Part shown: in pieces, positions 1-8,476 of the stretch
Numbering within the stretch: the stretch's first letter is position 1
Layout of the letters: every line of letters begins with the position of its first letter
From: JAEUHO01 sp046350655
Lineage (GTDB): Bacteria; Planctomycetota; PLA2; JAEUHO01
NCBI GenBank assembly: GCA_046350655.1
Contig: JAXMAB010000009.1
Span: 310,001-374,000, forward strand
Reading direction: 5' to 3'
DNA: 64,000 nt
Notes under the pieces: generated by a model
The model's input: the letters and a program-made list of their open reading frames with translations, nothing else
What the model was told of the DNA's origin: nothing
The model's database searches: none
Translations under genes and position numbers: made by a program

Positions 1-1214
1 TACAGCGCCCCCACCTGCGCCTCGAGCGGGCGGGTCGCGAACCGGTCGGCCTCGTCGCGGCAGGCGAGGAACCCGTCGCGGTCGGCGTGGGCGAGCCCGA
101 GGTGGTCGGCGGCGGCGCGGATGACGGCCCAGACGTCGCCGCGCGACGCGACGGCGCTCTCGCGGAACACGAACTGGTCCTCGATGCGGCGCTGGGCGGC
201 CTTGTGGACCTCGCCCTCGCGCGTCACGCGGACCGGCCCGCGCCGGATCTCGGTGAGGAACGTCGCGAGGTCGGCGACCAGGTCGCCGCCGGGGCGGACG
301 ACCTCGTCGGCCTCGGGCTCCGGGGGCGCCGCGCGGCGCAGGAGGTCCTCGACGACCTCGTGGAAGATCACGAGGGCCTCGTCGTCGCACGTGATGCCGT
401 ACTCGCCGAGCGAGAGGCGCGAGACGGTGCCGAGGCCCGCGGCCTCGAGGCGTCGCGCCAGCTCGCGGCGGTCCCAGGCCTGGCCCTCCTCGGGCGTCAG
501 CGTGCTGCGCAGGAGGACGCCGCCCTCGCGCTCGAGCGCGCGCGCGACGAGGGCCGCGAGCGCGGGCGGCTCGAGCGCCGCGAGCCGCGGGGCCGCGCCG
601 GCGGGCGAGAGCAGCACGGCGGCGTCCTTCACCGTCGGCTCGACCGTGAGGCCCGGGAACCGCGCGGCGAGCGCGCGGCGGTCCGTCGCGCCGAGCGACG
701 CGGCCCAGCCCGCGAGCGAGAACACGCTGCGGACGCTGCGCGTCTCCTCGCGGAAGAGCGCGGTCAGGAGGTCGCCGAGCTCGACGGGCGCGGCGTAGAC
801 CGCGCGGCCCGCCGCCGCGGCGCCGCCGCGGTCCATCACCTCGGCGACGAACCCGCGGCGCGCGAGGGCCTTCAGCGCGCCCTCGGCCTCGCCGTACTCG
901 AGCGCGAGCGGCTCCTCGCCGGGGACGCGGCGGAACAGGCCCGGCAGGTCGCTCCGGTAGTCCGGGCGGCGGAGCAGCACCAGCAGCACGTCGAGCACCT
1001 TGCGCGTCAGCGTGCGCACGCGGCGGTAGAGCGTGCTCTCGTCGACCATGACCTCGGCGAGCTGGCGCACGATCTCGCGCTTCGGCAGCTCGGGCGGCTC
1101 GCCGCCGGACCAGAACGCGTAGACGTCCTTGAGGTCCTGGACGCGGACGGCGTCGAGGTGCTCGAGCAGGCGGACGCCGCCGCGGTCGCGACGGGAGGCG
1201 ATCGCTTCGCTCAC
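1..1214 (-). CDS. XPB helicase partner, winged-helix protein (partial)
   Basis: The reading frame is open from a GTG at 1214 to the window edge, so at least 404 residues are present and the C-terminus is missing. The GTG overlaps the stop of the XPB helicase gene as GTGA, so the two are co-transcribed and probably translationally coupled. The protein is Leu/Arg-rich. It has a stretch near residues 35-70 (LPKREIVRQLAEVMVDE) that looks like a helix-turn-helix, and later segments that resemble the helicase-associated domain of XPB/Ssl2-type proteins. From its position and content I infer that it binds and assists the XPB helicase in DNA unwinding or repair. I could not see a nuclease motif, so a Bax1-type nuclease role is not supported. 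Confidence 0.6.
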   Translation of the reverse strand, partial: MSEAIASRRDRGGVRLLEHLDAVRVQDLKDVYAFWSGGEPPELPKREIVRQLAEVMVDESTLYRRVRTLTRKVLDVLLVLLRRPDYRSDLPGLFRRVPGEEPLALEYGEAEGALKALARRGFVAEVMDRGGAAAAGRAVYAAPVELGDLLTALFREETRSVRSVFSLAGWAASLGATDRRALAARFPGLTVEPTVKDAAVLLSPAGAAPRLAALEPPALAALVARALEREGGVLLRSTLTPEEGQAWDRRELARRLEAAGLGTVSRLSLGEYGITCDDEALVIFHEVVEDLLRRAAPPEPEADEVVRPGGDLVADLATFLTEIRRGPVRVTREGEVHKAAQRRIEDQFVFRESAVASRGDVWAVIRAAADHLGLAHADRDGFLACRDEADRFATRPLEAQVGAL

Positions 1215-2926
1215 GCGACCTCGCTCGCGCCCTCGAGGGCGTCGGCGGCGGGCGGGGACGCGACGGTGATCTCGTACGCGTAGCCCTGCTCCGTCAGGAA
1301 CAGCTGGCGGTGCTGGGCGAAGGTCTCCTCGGACGTCTCGTGCGAGACCAGCGTGTAGAAGCGCGCGGTGCGCCCGTCCTCCTTGGGCCGCAGGATGCGG
1401 CCGAGGCGCTGCGCCTCCTCCTGGCGGCTGCCGAACGTGCCGGACAGCTGCACGAGCACGCTCGCCTCCGGCAGGTCCACCGCGAAGTTGCCGACCTTCG
1501 ACACGACGAGCACCGGCAGGCGGCCCGCGCGGAAGTCGTCGTAGAGCGTGCGGCGGGCGTCGGCGGGCGTGCTCCCCTCGACCAGCGGCGCGCCGAGGCG
1601 CCGCGCGGCGGCGTGGAGCTGGTCGAGGTACTGGCCGATGACGAGGATCGGCTCGCCCTTGTGGCGCGCGACGGTCTCCTCGAGCACCGCGAGCTTCAGC
1701 GGGTTCTCGGACGCGAGGCGGAACCGGTCGCGGCGGTCCGCCGCGGCGTAGCGCGCCCGCAGCGCGCGCGGGAGCGGGACGCGCACCTCGGTGCAGAGCG
1801 CCTGGGCGATGAAGCCGCGCCGCTCGAGGAGCTTCCACGGCAGGTCGAACCGCTTGGGCCCGATGAGGCTGAACACGTCCTCCTCGCGGCCGTCCTCGCG
1901 CAGCAGCGTCGCCGTGAGGCCGAGGCGCCGCGTCGACTGGATGCCGGCGGTGACGCGGAAGACGGGCGCGGGCAGCGTGTGCACCTCGTCGTACACGACG
2001 AGGCCCCAGTCGCCCTTGCGGAACAGCTCGAGGTGCGTGAAGCCGTCGGTCTTGCTGCGGCGGTGCGTGAGGATCTGGTACGTGGCGACCGTGACGGGCC
2101 GCACGTCCTTCGTCGCGCCCGTGTACTCGCCGACCTGGTCCTCGGTGAGCTCCGTCTTCTGGAGGAGCTCGCGCCGCCACTGCGTGACCGCGGTCTGGTT
2201 CGTCGTCAGCACGAGCGTGCGGCGGCCCACGCGGGCCATGGCGCCGATGCCCACCACGGTCTTGCCGGCGCCGCAGGGCAGCACGACGACGCCGTTGCCG
2301 CCGAGGGGGCTGCCGTCGCGCCAGAACGCGGCGACCGCGTCGAGCTGGTAGTCGCGCAGCCCGAACGGCCGTCCGTCGGGGAGCGACGCCCGCACCTTCA
2401 CCTCGAGGGGCGCGCCCTCGACGTAGCCGGCCGCGTCCTCGACGGGCCAGCCCATCTTGACGAGCGCCTGCTTCACCTCGCCGCGGTGGGCCTCCTCGAC
2501 CGCGAGGCGGCCGTCGCCGCGCCGGGTGAGCAGCCCGCGGCCGAGCGGGTTCGACGCGACCTCCTCGAGCAGGAGCGGGTCGTCGGCCGTCAGCACGAGG
2601 CCCGGCCCGTCGTCGGCCCGCGTGAGCCGGAGCCGGCCGAACCGCGTGTGGAGGTCGCGGACGTCGCGGACGACGTTCTTCGGCAGGTCGAAGCGGCTGA
2701 ACCGCTCGAGCGTCGCGATCATCTCGTCGGCCGTCAGGCCGGCGGACGCCGCGTTCCACACCGAGAGGGGCGTGATCCGGTACGTGTGGACGTGCTCCGG
2801 CGACTTCAGGAGCTCGCAGAAGGGCGCCAGGGCGTCGCGGCACGCCTCGGCCGCCGGGCCCCCCATCTCCAGGAGGAGCGACCGGTCGCTCTGGACGATC
2901 AGGGGCTGATCGGGGCGATAGGCCAT
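1211..2926 (-). CDS. DNA repair helicase XPB-like (SF2)
   Basis: A 571-residue superfamily 2 helicase that starts at ATG 2926. The N-terminal 190 residues match the DNA-damage-recognition part of XPB helicases, and the two RecA-like domains follow. Visible motifs are Walker A LPCGAGKT near residue 223, the DEVH box near 315, LTATLLRED (motif III), and QRLGRILRPK (motif VI) near 505. Bacterial XPB homologues are 3-prime to 5-prime ATP-dependent DNA helicases with a proposed repair role. It is the first gene of a leftward operon with the winged-helix partner downstream (4-base overlap). The 170 bases before it hold no recognisable gene. Confidence 0.9.
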   Translation of the reverse strand: MAYRPDQPLIVQSDRSLLLEMGGPAAEACRDALAPFCELLKSPEHVHTYRITPLSVWNAASAGLTADEMIATLERFSRFDLPKNVVRDVRDLHTRFGRLRLTRADDGPGLVLTADDPLLLEEVASNPLGRGLLTRRGDGRLAVEEAHRGEVKQALVKMGWPVEDAAGYVEGAPLEVKVRASLPDGRPFGLRDYQLDAVAAFWRDGSPLGGNGVVVLPCGAGKTVVGIGAMARVGRRTLVLTTNQTAVTQWRRELLQKTELTEDQVGEYTGATKDVRPVTVATYQILTHRRSKTDGFTHLELFRKGDWGLVVYDEVHTLPAPVFRVTAGIQSTRRLGLTATLLREDGREEDVFSLIGPKRFDLPWKLLERRGFIAQALCTEVRVPLPRALRARYAAADRRDRFRLASENPLKLAVLEETVARHKGEPILVIGQYLDQLHAAARRLGAPLVEGSTPADARRTLYDDFRAGRLPVLVVSKVGNFAVDLPEASVLVQLSGTFGSRQEEAQRLGRILRPKEDGRTARFYTLVSHETSEETFAQHRQLFLTEQGYAYEITVASPPAADALEGASEVA

Positions 2927-3097
2927 GGGCGGGCCGGCGATCCCCCGCGCGCGGGGAGGGCCGAGGATTTCGCGGGGATTTCCGAGGTAGAAAGGGTCGA
3001 GGGTAGCCCGAGGGGGAGGCCGGTCAAGGAGACGCGGCCGCTTCCCGGGGGGGCAGGTCCCCCGGCTGGACGGGCCCGGTCCCTTCGTCCCGATCCG

Positions 3098-3877
3098 TCA
3101 CAAGTTCTTCAGGGGTCGTAGGTTGCGACGGACTTCGTCGTGCAGCATCCCGTTCGTCGCCACGAGGTGCTTTCCGAACAGCCAGTCGTCCCCACCCCGG
3201 AAGTCCGTGATCGTGCCGCCGGCGGCCAGGACGATCGCCGCCCCCCCGGCGACGTCCCACGGGTGGAGGTAGAGCTCCCAGTACGCGTCGAACCGGCCCG
3301 AGGCGACGTAGGCGAGGTCGAGCGCGGCGGAACCGATGCGCCGGACCCCGCGCGTCCGCCGGGCGAGGTGCGCGAGGTTGTCGAGGTTGTCGTCGGCGAG
3401 CCGGTCGATGTCGTACGCGAACCCCGTCGCGACGAGGGCCTCCGAGAGCATCGGCGTCACGCTGACCGAGATCGGGCGGTCGCCTTCGTAGGCCCCCTGG
3501 CCCGGCGCGCCCCAGAACGTCTGCCGCAGCGCGGGCGCGTGCACGACGCCGAGGACCGGCCGGCCCGCCTCGACGAGCCCGAGGCTCACGCAGAACGCGG
3601 GGATCCCGTGCACGAAGTTCGTCGTGCCGTCGAGCGGGTCGACGACCCAGACGGGCCCGTCGCCGTGGTCGGCGCCGGAGCCCTCCTCGGCGAGGAGCCC
3701 ATGGTCGGGGAACGCCTCGCGCAGCCGGCGCGCGATGAGCGCCTCGGCGTCGCGGTCCGCCGCGGTGACGAGGTCGCGCGGCCCCTTGCGGGCGATCTCC
3801 GCGCCCGTCAGGCGGCCGAAGCGTTCGAGGAGCAGGTCGCCCGCCTCGCGGGCGATCTCGAGGGCGGTGTCGATCAA
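3098..3877 (-). CDS. suhB: inositol monophosphatase family protein
   Basis: A 259-residue Mg-dependent phosphatase of the IMPase family, about the usual length. It carries EEGSG near residue 65, the metal-binding VVDPLDGTTNFVHG near residues 85-98, and WDVAGGAAIVLAAGG near 205. The family hydrolyses inositol monophosphates or related sugar phosphates; the exact substrate cannot be told here. The start is a TTG at 3877 that overlaps the stop of rarA as TTGA. This agrees with the four-base coupling seen through the rest of the operon, and the residues after it (IDTALEIAREAGDLLLERFG) are a normal family N-terminus. It is the last gene of the rarA-dacB operon. Confidence 0.88.
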   Translation of the reverse strand: MIDTALEIAREAGDLLLERFGRLTGAEIARKGPRDLVTAADRDAEALIARRLREAFPDHGLLAEEGSGADHGDGPVWVVDPLDGTTNFVHGIPAFCVSLGLVEAGRPVLGVVHAPALRQTFWGAPGQGAYEGDRPISVSVTPMLSEALVATGFAYDIDRLADDNLDNLAHLARRTRGVRRIGSAALDLAYVASGRFDAYWELYLHPWDVAGGAAIVLAAGGTITDFRGGDDWLFGKHLVATNGMLHDEVRRNLRPLKNL

Positions 3878-5271
3878 GGGGCCTCCTCGGCCTTCGCGCG
3901 CAGGCGGGCCCAGTACGCGACGCGCCGGGCGACCTCGCGTTCGTCGCCGACCTCGACGGGGGTGTAGAAGCGCGCGCCCGCCAGCGCGTCGGGCAGGTAG
4001 GCCTGCGGGACGAACCCGCCGGGGAACTCGTGGGGGTACCGGTACCCCTCGCCGTGCCCGAGGGACCGCGCGAACGCGGTGGGCGCGTTCCGCAGGTGCG
4101 TCGGCACGGGCGCGTCGGGGTGCGCGCGCGCGGCCTCGTGCGCCGCCCCCATCGCGCGCACGACGGCGGCGCTCTTCGGGGCCGCGGCCAGGTACACGAC
4201 CGCGCGCACCATCGCCAGCTCGCCCTCGGGGACGCCGAGGAACTCGACGGCCTGCTTGGCCTCGAGCGCGATGCGCACCGCGTGGTGGTCGGCGAGCCCG
4301 ACGTCCTCGCACGCCATCGCGACCATCCGCCGCACGAGGACGAGCGGGTCCTCGCCGCCCTCGAGCATCCGGGCCATCCAGAACAACGCGGCGTCGGGGT
4401 CGCTGCCGCGCAGGGCCTTGTGGAAGGCCGACAGCGCGTCGTACGCGAGGTCGCCCCCGCGGTCGTACGTGGCCACCGCCCGCTGCGCCGCCACGGTGAC
4501 GTCCTCCACCGTGACGACCCGGTCGCCGCGCTCGACGGCCCGGCCCGCCGCGAGCTCGAGCGCGCCGAGCGCGCGGCGCGCGTCGCCGCCGGCCACGCTC
4601 CGCAGCGCGTCGCCCGCGCCCGGCCCGAGGGCGACCGCGCCCGCGAGCCCGGCGGGGTCGGCGAGCGCGCGGGCCACCACGGCGTCGAGGGCCTCGGCGG
4701 ACAGCGGCGTGAGCACGACGACGCGGACGCGCGACTGCAGCGCGCGCGTGAGCGAGAAGCCCGGGTTCTCGGTCGTGGCCCCCACGAGCACGACGGTGCC
4801 GTCCTCGACGTGGGGCAGGAACGCGTCCTGCTGCGCCTTGTTGAAGCGGTGGATCTCGTCCACGAACAGCAGCGTGCGCCCGCCGCGGCGACGGCGCTCG
4901 CGGGCGGCGTCGATCACCGCGCGCACGTCCTTGACGCCGGACGTCACCGCCGACAGCGCGACGAACGTGCCCTGCACCTCGTGCGCCAGCGCGCGCGCGA
5001 TCGTCGTCTTGCCCGTGCCGGGCGGCCCCCACAGCACCACGCTCGGCACGCGCCCCGAGCGGGCCGCCTCGGCGAGCAACGTCCCCGGGCCCGTGGCGCC
5101 CGGCTGGCCGATGACGTCGGCGAGCCGCCGGGGCCGCAGCCGCTCCGCGAGCGGCGCGTCCGGCGGCGTCGCGGGGCCGGGCGCCCCGCCGCGCGCGGCC
5201 TCCGGCGCGTCGAACGACAGCCCGTCGCCGTCGGGGCCGGCGTCCGGGTCGTCGTCGGCGGGCCGGCTCAT
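3874..5271 (-). CDS. rarA: replication-associated recombination protein A (AAA+ ATPase)
   Basis: A 465-residue AAA+ ATPase of the RarA/MgsA/WRNIP1 family, which acts at stalled replication forks. Visible motifs are PLAERLRPRRLADVIGQ near residue 42 (family signature), Walker A WGPPGTGKTT near 80, Walker B LLFVDEIHRFNKAQQDAFLP near 125-145, sensor 1 GATTENPGF, and the C-terminal MARMLEGGEDPLVLVRR and MACEDVG segments. The first 40 residues are an acidic, Pro/Ala-rich extension. The ATG at 5271 overlaps the dacB stop (ATGA), and its own stop overlaps the IMPase start. Confidence 0.93.
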   Translation of the reverse strand: MSRPADDDPDAGPDGDGLSFDAPEAARGGAPGPATPPDAPLAERLRPRRLADVIGQPGATGPGTLLAEAARSGRVPSVVLWGPPGTGKTTIARALAHEVQGTFVALSAVTSGVKDVRAVIDAARERRRRGGRTLLFVDEIHRFNKAQQDAFLPHVEDGTVVLVGATTENPGFSLTRALQSRVRVVVLTPLSAEALDAVVARALADPAGLAGAVALGPGAGDALRSVAGGDARRALGALELAAGRAVERGDRVVTVEDVTVAAQRAVATYDRGGDLAYDALSAFHKALRGSDPDAALFWMARMLEGGEDPLVLVRRMVAMACEDVGLADHHAVRIALEAKQAVEFLGVPEGELAMVRAVVYLAAAPKSAAVVRAMGAAHEAARAHPDAPVPTHLRNAPTAFARSLGHGEGYRYPHEFPGGFVPQAYLPDALAGARFYTPVEVGDEREVARRVAYWARLRAKAEEAP

Positions 5272-6740
5272 TCGTCGAGCAGGATGCGGGCGACGTCGTC
5301 GCCGACGGCGCGTCCGTCCACCTTGCCGTCGTTCACGAGGACCGCGAACGCGTACCCGCGCCGGCCGTCGCGACCGTCCACGTACCCGGCCAGCGCGTGG
5401 ACGCCGGTCCGCCCGAGGGTCCCGGTCTTGGCGCGGAGCCGCGCGCGGTCGCGCACGTCGCGGAACCGCTTCTGCAGCGTGCCGTCCTCGCCGGGCACGG
5501 CGAGCGAGTCGCGCAGGAGCCCGCCCCAGAGCAGCTCGGCGTCCGCCGACGCGAGGAGGCGCGCGAGCGACGTCGCCGTGAGCCGGTTCGCCGTCGACAG
5601 CCCGGAGCCGTCCACGATCCGCTGCCCGCGGCCGTCGAGCCCGCGGCGGGCCAGCGCCGCCGCCACCGCGCGCTCGCCGCTCTCCCACGAGCCGACGCCG
5701 TCGCGGGCCGCGCCGGCGGCCTTGAAGAGGAGCGACGCGTAGAGGTTCTGGCTCCGCCGGTTCATCACGCGCAGCGCGGGCGCGATCGGGTTCTCGACCG
5801 CCGCGATCTCCGTCGCGCCGACGCGGTCGGCGGCCGAGGCCGCCGGCCGGGCCCCGCCCGCGACCTTGACGCCCGCCGCGTCGAGGGCCGCGAGCATCGC
5901 GCCGCCGGTGAACGCGAGCGGGTCGGGCACCGGCGCGTCGAAGCTCGCCTCGAGCCCGGGCCCGATGGACCCGAACACGCGCAGCCGCCCGTCCGCGGTG
6001 AACGCGCCGCCCACCTGCGCGGTGCGCTCCTCGACGGTCCGCGCCTGCGCGTCCACCGGCCACGGGCCCGCGGTGCTCGGGAACACGACCTGCGCCGGCC
6101 GACCCGGCGAGGCGGCGCCCCGGACGACGACCGTCGCGCACCCGTCGTTGAACGTCAGCCCGGCCACCGGCGCGCCGTACCAGTCGTCGAGGTCGCTCGC
6201 CGACCACGTCGGGTGCACGAACACGCGGTCGAACGGCGCGTCGTCGAGCACCAGCGCCCCGGTCACCGACCGGATCCCCAGCTTGCGCACCGCGGCCGCG
6301 AGCTGCGGGAACGGCCACAGCGGCTCCGTCGGGTGCTCGCGCTTCGACAGGCTCGGGTCGCCGCTCCCGACGAGCACGAGGTCGCCCGCGAGGACGCCGG
6401 TCGCGGGGTCGACCGCGCCGCGCCCCGCGATCGACGTGCGGAAGCGGTACCCGGGGCCGAGCGCGTCGAGCGCCGCGACCGCCGTCGCGACCTTCGCGAC
6501 CGACGCGGGGATCAACGCGACGTCGCCCCCCCGCTCGAACACCAGCGCGCCGCTCTCGAGGTCGACCACCGCGACGCCCAGCTTCCCGGCGCGGACGCCC
6601 GCCTGGTCCACGCGGCCCCCGAGGCGCTGCGTCAGCGGCGCCGCCCCGGTGCGCTCGCGGGCGGCCGCGGGCGCGGGCGCGAACGCGCCGGCCGCGAGGG
6701 CCGCGGCGAGGACGAGGGGAAGGACCCGGGAGGAACGCAT
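5268..6740 (-). CDS. dacB: D-alanyl-D-alanine carboxypeptidase / endopeptidase (PBP4, S13)
   Basis: A 490-residue secreted penicillin-binding protein of the S13 (PBP4/DacB) family, which trims or opens peptidoglycan cross-links in the periplasm. Residues 1-28 form a signal peptide (LPLVLAAALAAGAFAPAPAAA). The three active-site motifs are present: SVAKV (SxxK) near residue 95, with the serine nucleophile and lysine; SGLSTANR (SxN-type) near 370; and KTGTLG (KTG) near 430. It is the first gene of the operon dacB-rarA-suhB. A TACAGT -10-like hexamer lies 13 bases before the ATG. Confidence 0.92.
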   Translation of the reverse strand: MRSSRVLPLVLAAALAAGAFAPAPAAARERTGAAPLTQRLGGRVDQAGVRAGKLGVAVVDLESGALVFERGGDVALIPASVAKVATAVAALDALGPGYRFRTSIAGRGAVDPATGVLAGDLVLVGSGDPSLSKREHPTEPLWPFPQLAAAVRKLGIRSVTGALVLDDAPFDRVFVHPTWSASDLDDWYGAPVAGLTFNDGCATVVVRGAASPGRPAQVVFPSTAGPWPVDAQARTVEERTAQVGGAFTADGRLRVFGSIGPGLEASFDAPVPDPLAFTGGAMLAALDAAGVKVAGGARPAASAADRVGATEIAAVENPIAPALRVMNRRSQNLYASLLFKAAGAARDGVGSWESGERAVAAALARRGLDGRGQRIVDGSGLSTANRLTATSLARLLASADAELLWGGLLRDSLAVPGEDGTLQKRFRDVRDRARLRAKTGTLGRTGVHALAGYVDGRDGRRGYAFAVLVNDGKVDGRAVGDDVARILLDE

Positions 6741-7026
6741 GGGTCGACCCCCGACTGTATCGGGTGGGAGCCCCGCCCTCCGCACGGGCCCGGCGACCCG
6801 CCCGCCCGCGCCGCGCGCGGGCCGCGGTACCGCGACGAAACCGCCCGCCGCGCCCGCGGTACGCCCCTCGTGCCCCCGCCCGAGTCTCGCGTGTGTCGCC
6901 CCCTCCCGCCGACCGTCCCGCCCCCCCGACCGGCCCGCGGACGCCGGGGCCTCGGCGGCGCCGTCGCCGTCGGGCTCGCCCTCGTCCTCGTCCCCGCGCT
7001 CCCGCCCGCGGGGTCGCTCGACCTCC

Positions 7027-7051
7027 GGGACCGCGAGGCCCGCGAGGCCCG
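7027..7051. repeat. interspersed GGACCGCGAGGCCCG repeat copy
   Basis: GGGACCGCGAGGCCCG is followed at once by a second CGAGGCCCG. It lies between the signal-peptide segment (frame of 6891) and the TIM-barrel frame (7150), so it may have caused the frame break. Confidence 0.6.
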
Positions 7052-7149
7052 CGCGGCCGACGCGCCGCCCGCCCGCGGCCCGCCCCGCGACACCGGCGCC
7101 GGCGCGGTCCGCCCCCGCCCCCGCCGCCCCGACGTCGCGTCCCTTCCGG

Positions 7150-8157
7150 ATGGGGTTCACCCGGTGGCCGTCGGACCTCACGGTCGAGGGCGTCCGGCGC
7201 GCCACCGACTTCGCGCACGCCCACGGCGACCTCGTGTCCGTCATGGTCATCGGCGGCCTGCCGTGGCCCGAGGCCCTCGCCGGGGCCGCGTTCCCGGCGG
7301 ACGTGACGCGGACCCTCTCGTACCGCCCACCCGGCGGGCAGGCCGTGTTCCTCTCGATCTCGCCGCTCGACACGACGCGGCGCGCCCTCGCGCCGTACTG
7401 GGGCGAACGCGACAACCAGCCGCTGCCCGCGCCGTGGGCCGGCCGCGCGTTCGACCACCCCGACGTCGTGAAGGCGTTCGTCGCGTTCTGCCTGCGCGCG
7501 GTGGACCTCGCGCGCCCCGCGGTGCTCGCCGTCGGCGTCGAGGACAACGTCCTGCTCACGACGGATCCGAAGGCCTGGCCCGCGTTGAAGCGGCTGCACC
7601 GCGCGGCGTACGCGGCCGTGAAACGCGCGCACCCGGACCTCCCCGTCTGCTTCACGACCGACGTCAACCACTACCGAGGCCTCGCGAAGGAGGCCGACCG
7701 CGCGCTCCAGGAGGTCGAGGTCGCCGACCTCCTGCGCGACAGCGACCTCTTCGCGATGAGCGTCTACCCGTTCATGAGCCTCGCGACGCCGCGCCCCGTC
7801 CCCGACGACTTCCTCGACTTCGCGCCCGCCCTCGGGAAGCCGATCGCGGTCTCGGAGTCCGGGATGACGTCGCGCGACGTCCATCTCGCGACGTACGGCG
7901 TCACGCTCCGCGGCAGCGACGACGAGCAGCGCCGCTGGGTCGAGCTGCTGCTGCGCGTCGCGGCGCGCGACCGCTACCACTTCGTCGTGCAGTTCGCGAC
8001 CACCGACTTCCCGGCGCTCGTCGCGCGGCTGCCCGACGCGACCGCCGACCTCGTGCGGATCTGGTCGTTCACGGGCCTGCAGGACGACGCGGGCGTCGGC
8101 AAACCCGCGCTCGCGGCGTGGGACCGCTGGTTCGCGCTGCCCCACGCGGCGCGGTAG
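7150..8157 (+). CDS. TIM-barrel glycoside-hydrolase-like protein
   Basis: The conserved part is 335 residues from an ATG at 7150 and begins GFTRWPSDLTVEG, followed by GDLVSVMVIGGLPWPEAL. The pattern resembles family-53-type (endo-galactanase-like) TIM barrels. Two acidic candidates for catalysis are visible: GVEDNV near residue 135 and VSESGMTS near 235. No carbohydrate substrate can be named. A good signal peptide lies just upstream from a GTG at 6891 (GGAVAVGLALVLVPALPPAG), but in a different frame, so either the gene is frameshifted around 7060-7145 or the product is intracellular. A copy of the interspersed repeat sits exactly in that linker. It diverges from dacB. Confidence 0.6.
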   Translation: MGFTRWPSDLTVEGVRRATDFAHAHGDLVSVMVIGGLPWPEALAGAAFPADVTRTLSYRPPGGQAVFLSISPLDTTRRALAPYWGERDNQPLPAPWAGRAFDHPDVVKAFVAFCLRAVDLARPAVLAVGVEDNVLLTTDPKAWPALKRLHRAAYAAVKRAHPDLPVCFTTDVNHYRGLAKEADRALQEVEVADLLRDSDLFAMSVYPFMSLATPRPVPDDFLDFAPALGKPIAVSESGMTSRDVHLATYGVTLRGSDDEQRRWVELLLRVAARDRYHFVVQFATTDFPALVARLPDATADLVRIWSFTGLQDDAGVGKPALAAWDRWFALPHAAR

Positions 8158-8335
8158 GGCGCCGTCACGAAACGAGAGGGTCCGATCCGTGGCCGCGCGT
8201 CGGGGCGCGCAGCGCGAGGAACGACGAGGCTCGCGGGTTCCTGACCCGCGGACGAGGCGTGACGCCGCGCGGCGCGCCCCGCCGCCGGCCGAATCGCGTC
8301 CGATGTTCCGGAGCAGGCCCTGACGACAAGAGCGT

Positions 8336-8404
8336 GGGACCGCGAGGCCCGGCCGCCGGCGCGGACGCGCGGCGGGCCCGGCGGCCACCGGGCCTCGCGG
8401 TCCC
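8336..8404. repeat. interspersed palindromic repeat, 17-bp inverted arms
   Basis: Arms GGGACCGCGAGGCCCGG (8336-8352) and CCGGGCCTCGCGGTCCC (8388-8404) are perfect inverted repeats around a 35-base GC-rich loop. The element sits between the convergent ends of the TIM-barrel gene (8157, plus) and the radical SAM gene (8477, minus). It could fold into a strong hairpin in either transcript. No T-run follows, so it is not a classic intrinsic terminator. Confidence 0.75.
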
Positions 8405-8432
8405 GGACCCTCGAGCGCCCCGCCGCGCCCCC

Positions 8433-8468
8433 CGCGCCGCCCGCGCCGCCCGCGCCGCCCGCGCCGCC
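8433..8468. repeat. tandem 9-mer, four perfect copies
   Basis: Four uninterrupted units of CGCGCCGCC lie just beyond the stop of the radical SAM gene. The rest of the 8158-8476 gap holds the palindromic repeat and no gene that I can support. Confidence 0.8.
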
Positions 8469-8476
8469 CGCGGGCG

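Noticed and set aside
87..1283. Long plus-strand open frame opposite the helicase partner
   Set aside because: Arg/Ala/Glu-rich composition with no family features; it is the antisense shadow of the minus-strand gene that continues the XPB operon.
8336..8404. Classic intrinsic terminator
   Set aside because: The hairpin is strong, but no run of T follows on either strand; I therefore call it a repeat, not a terminator.
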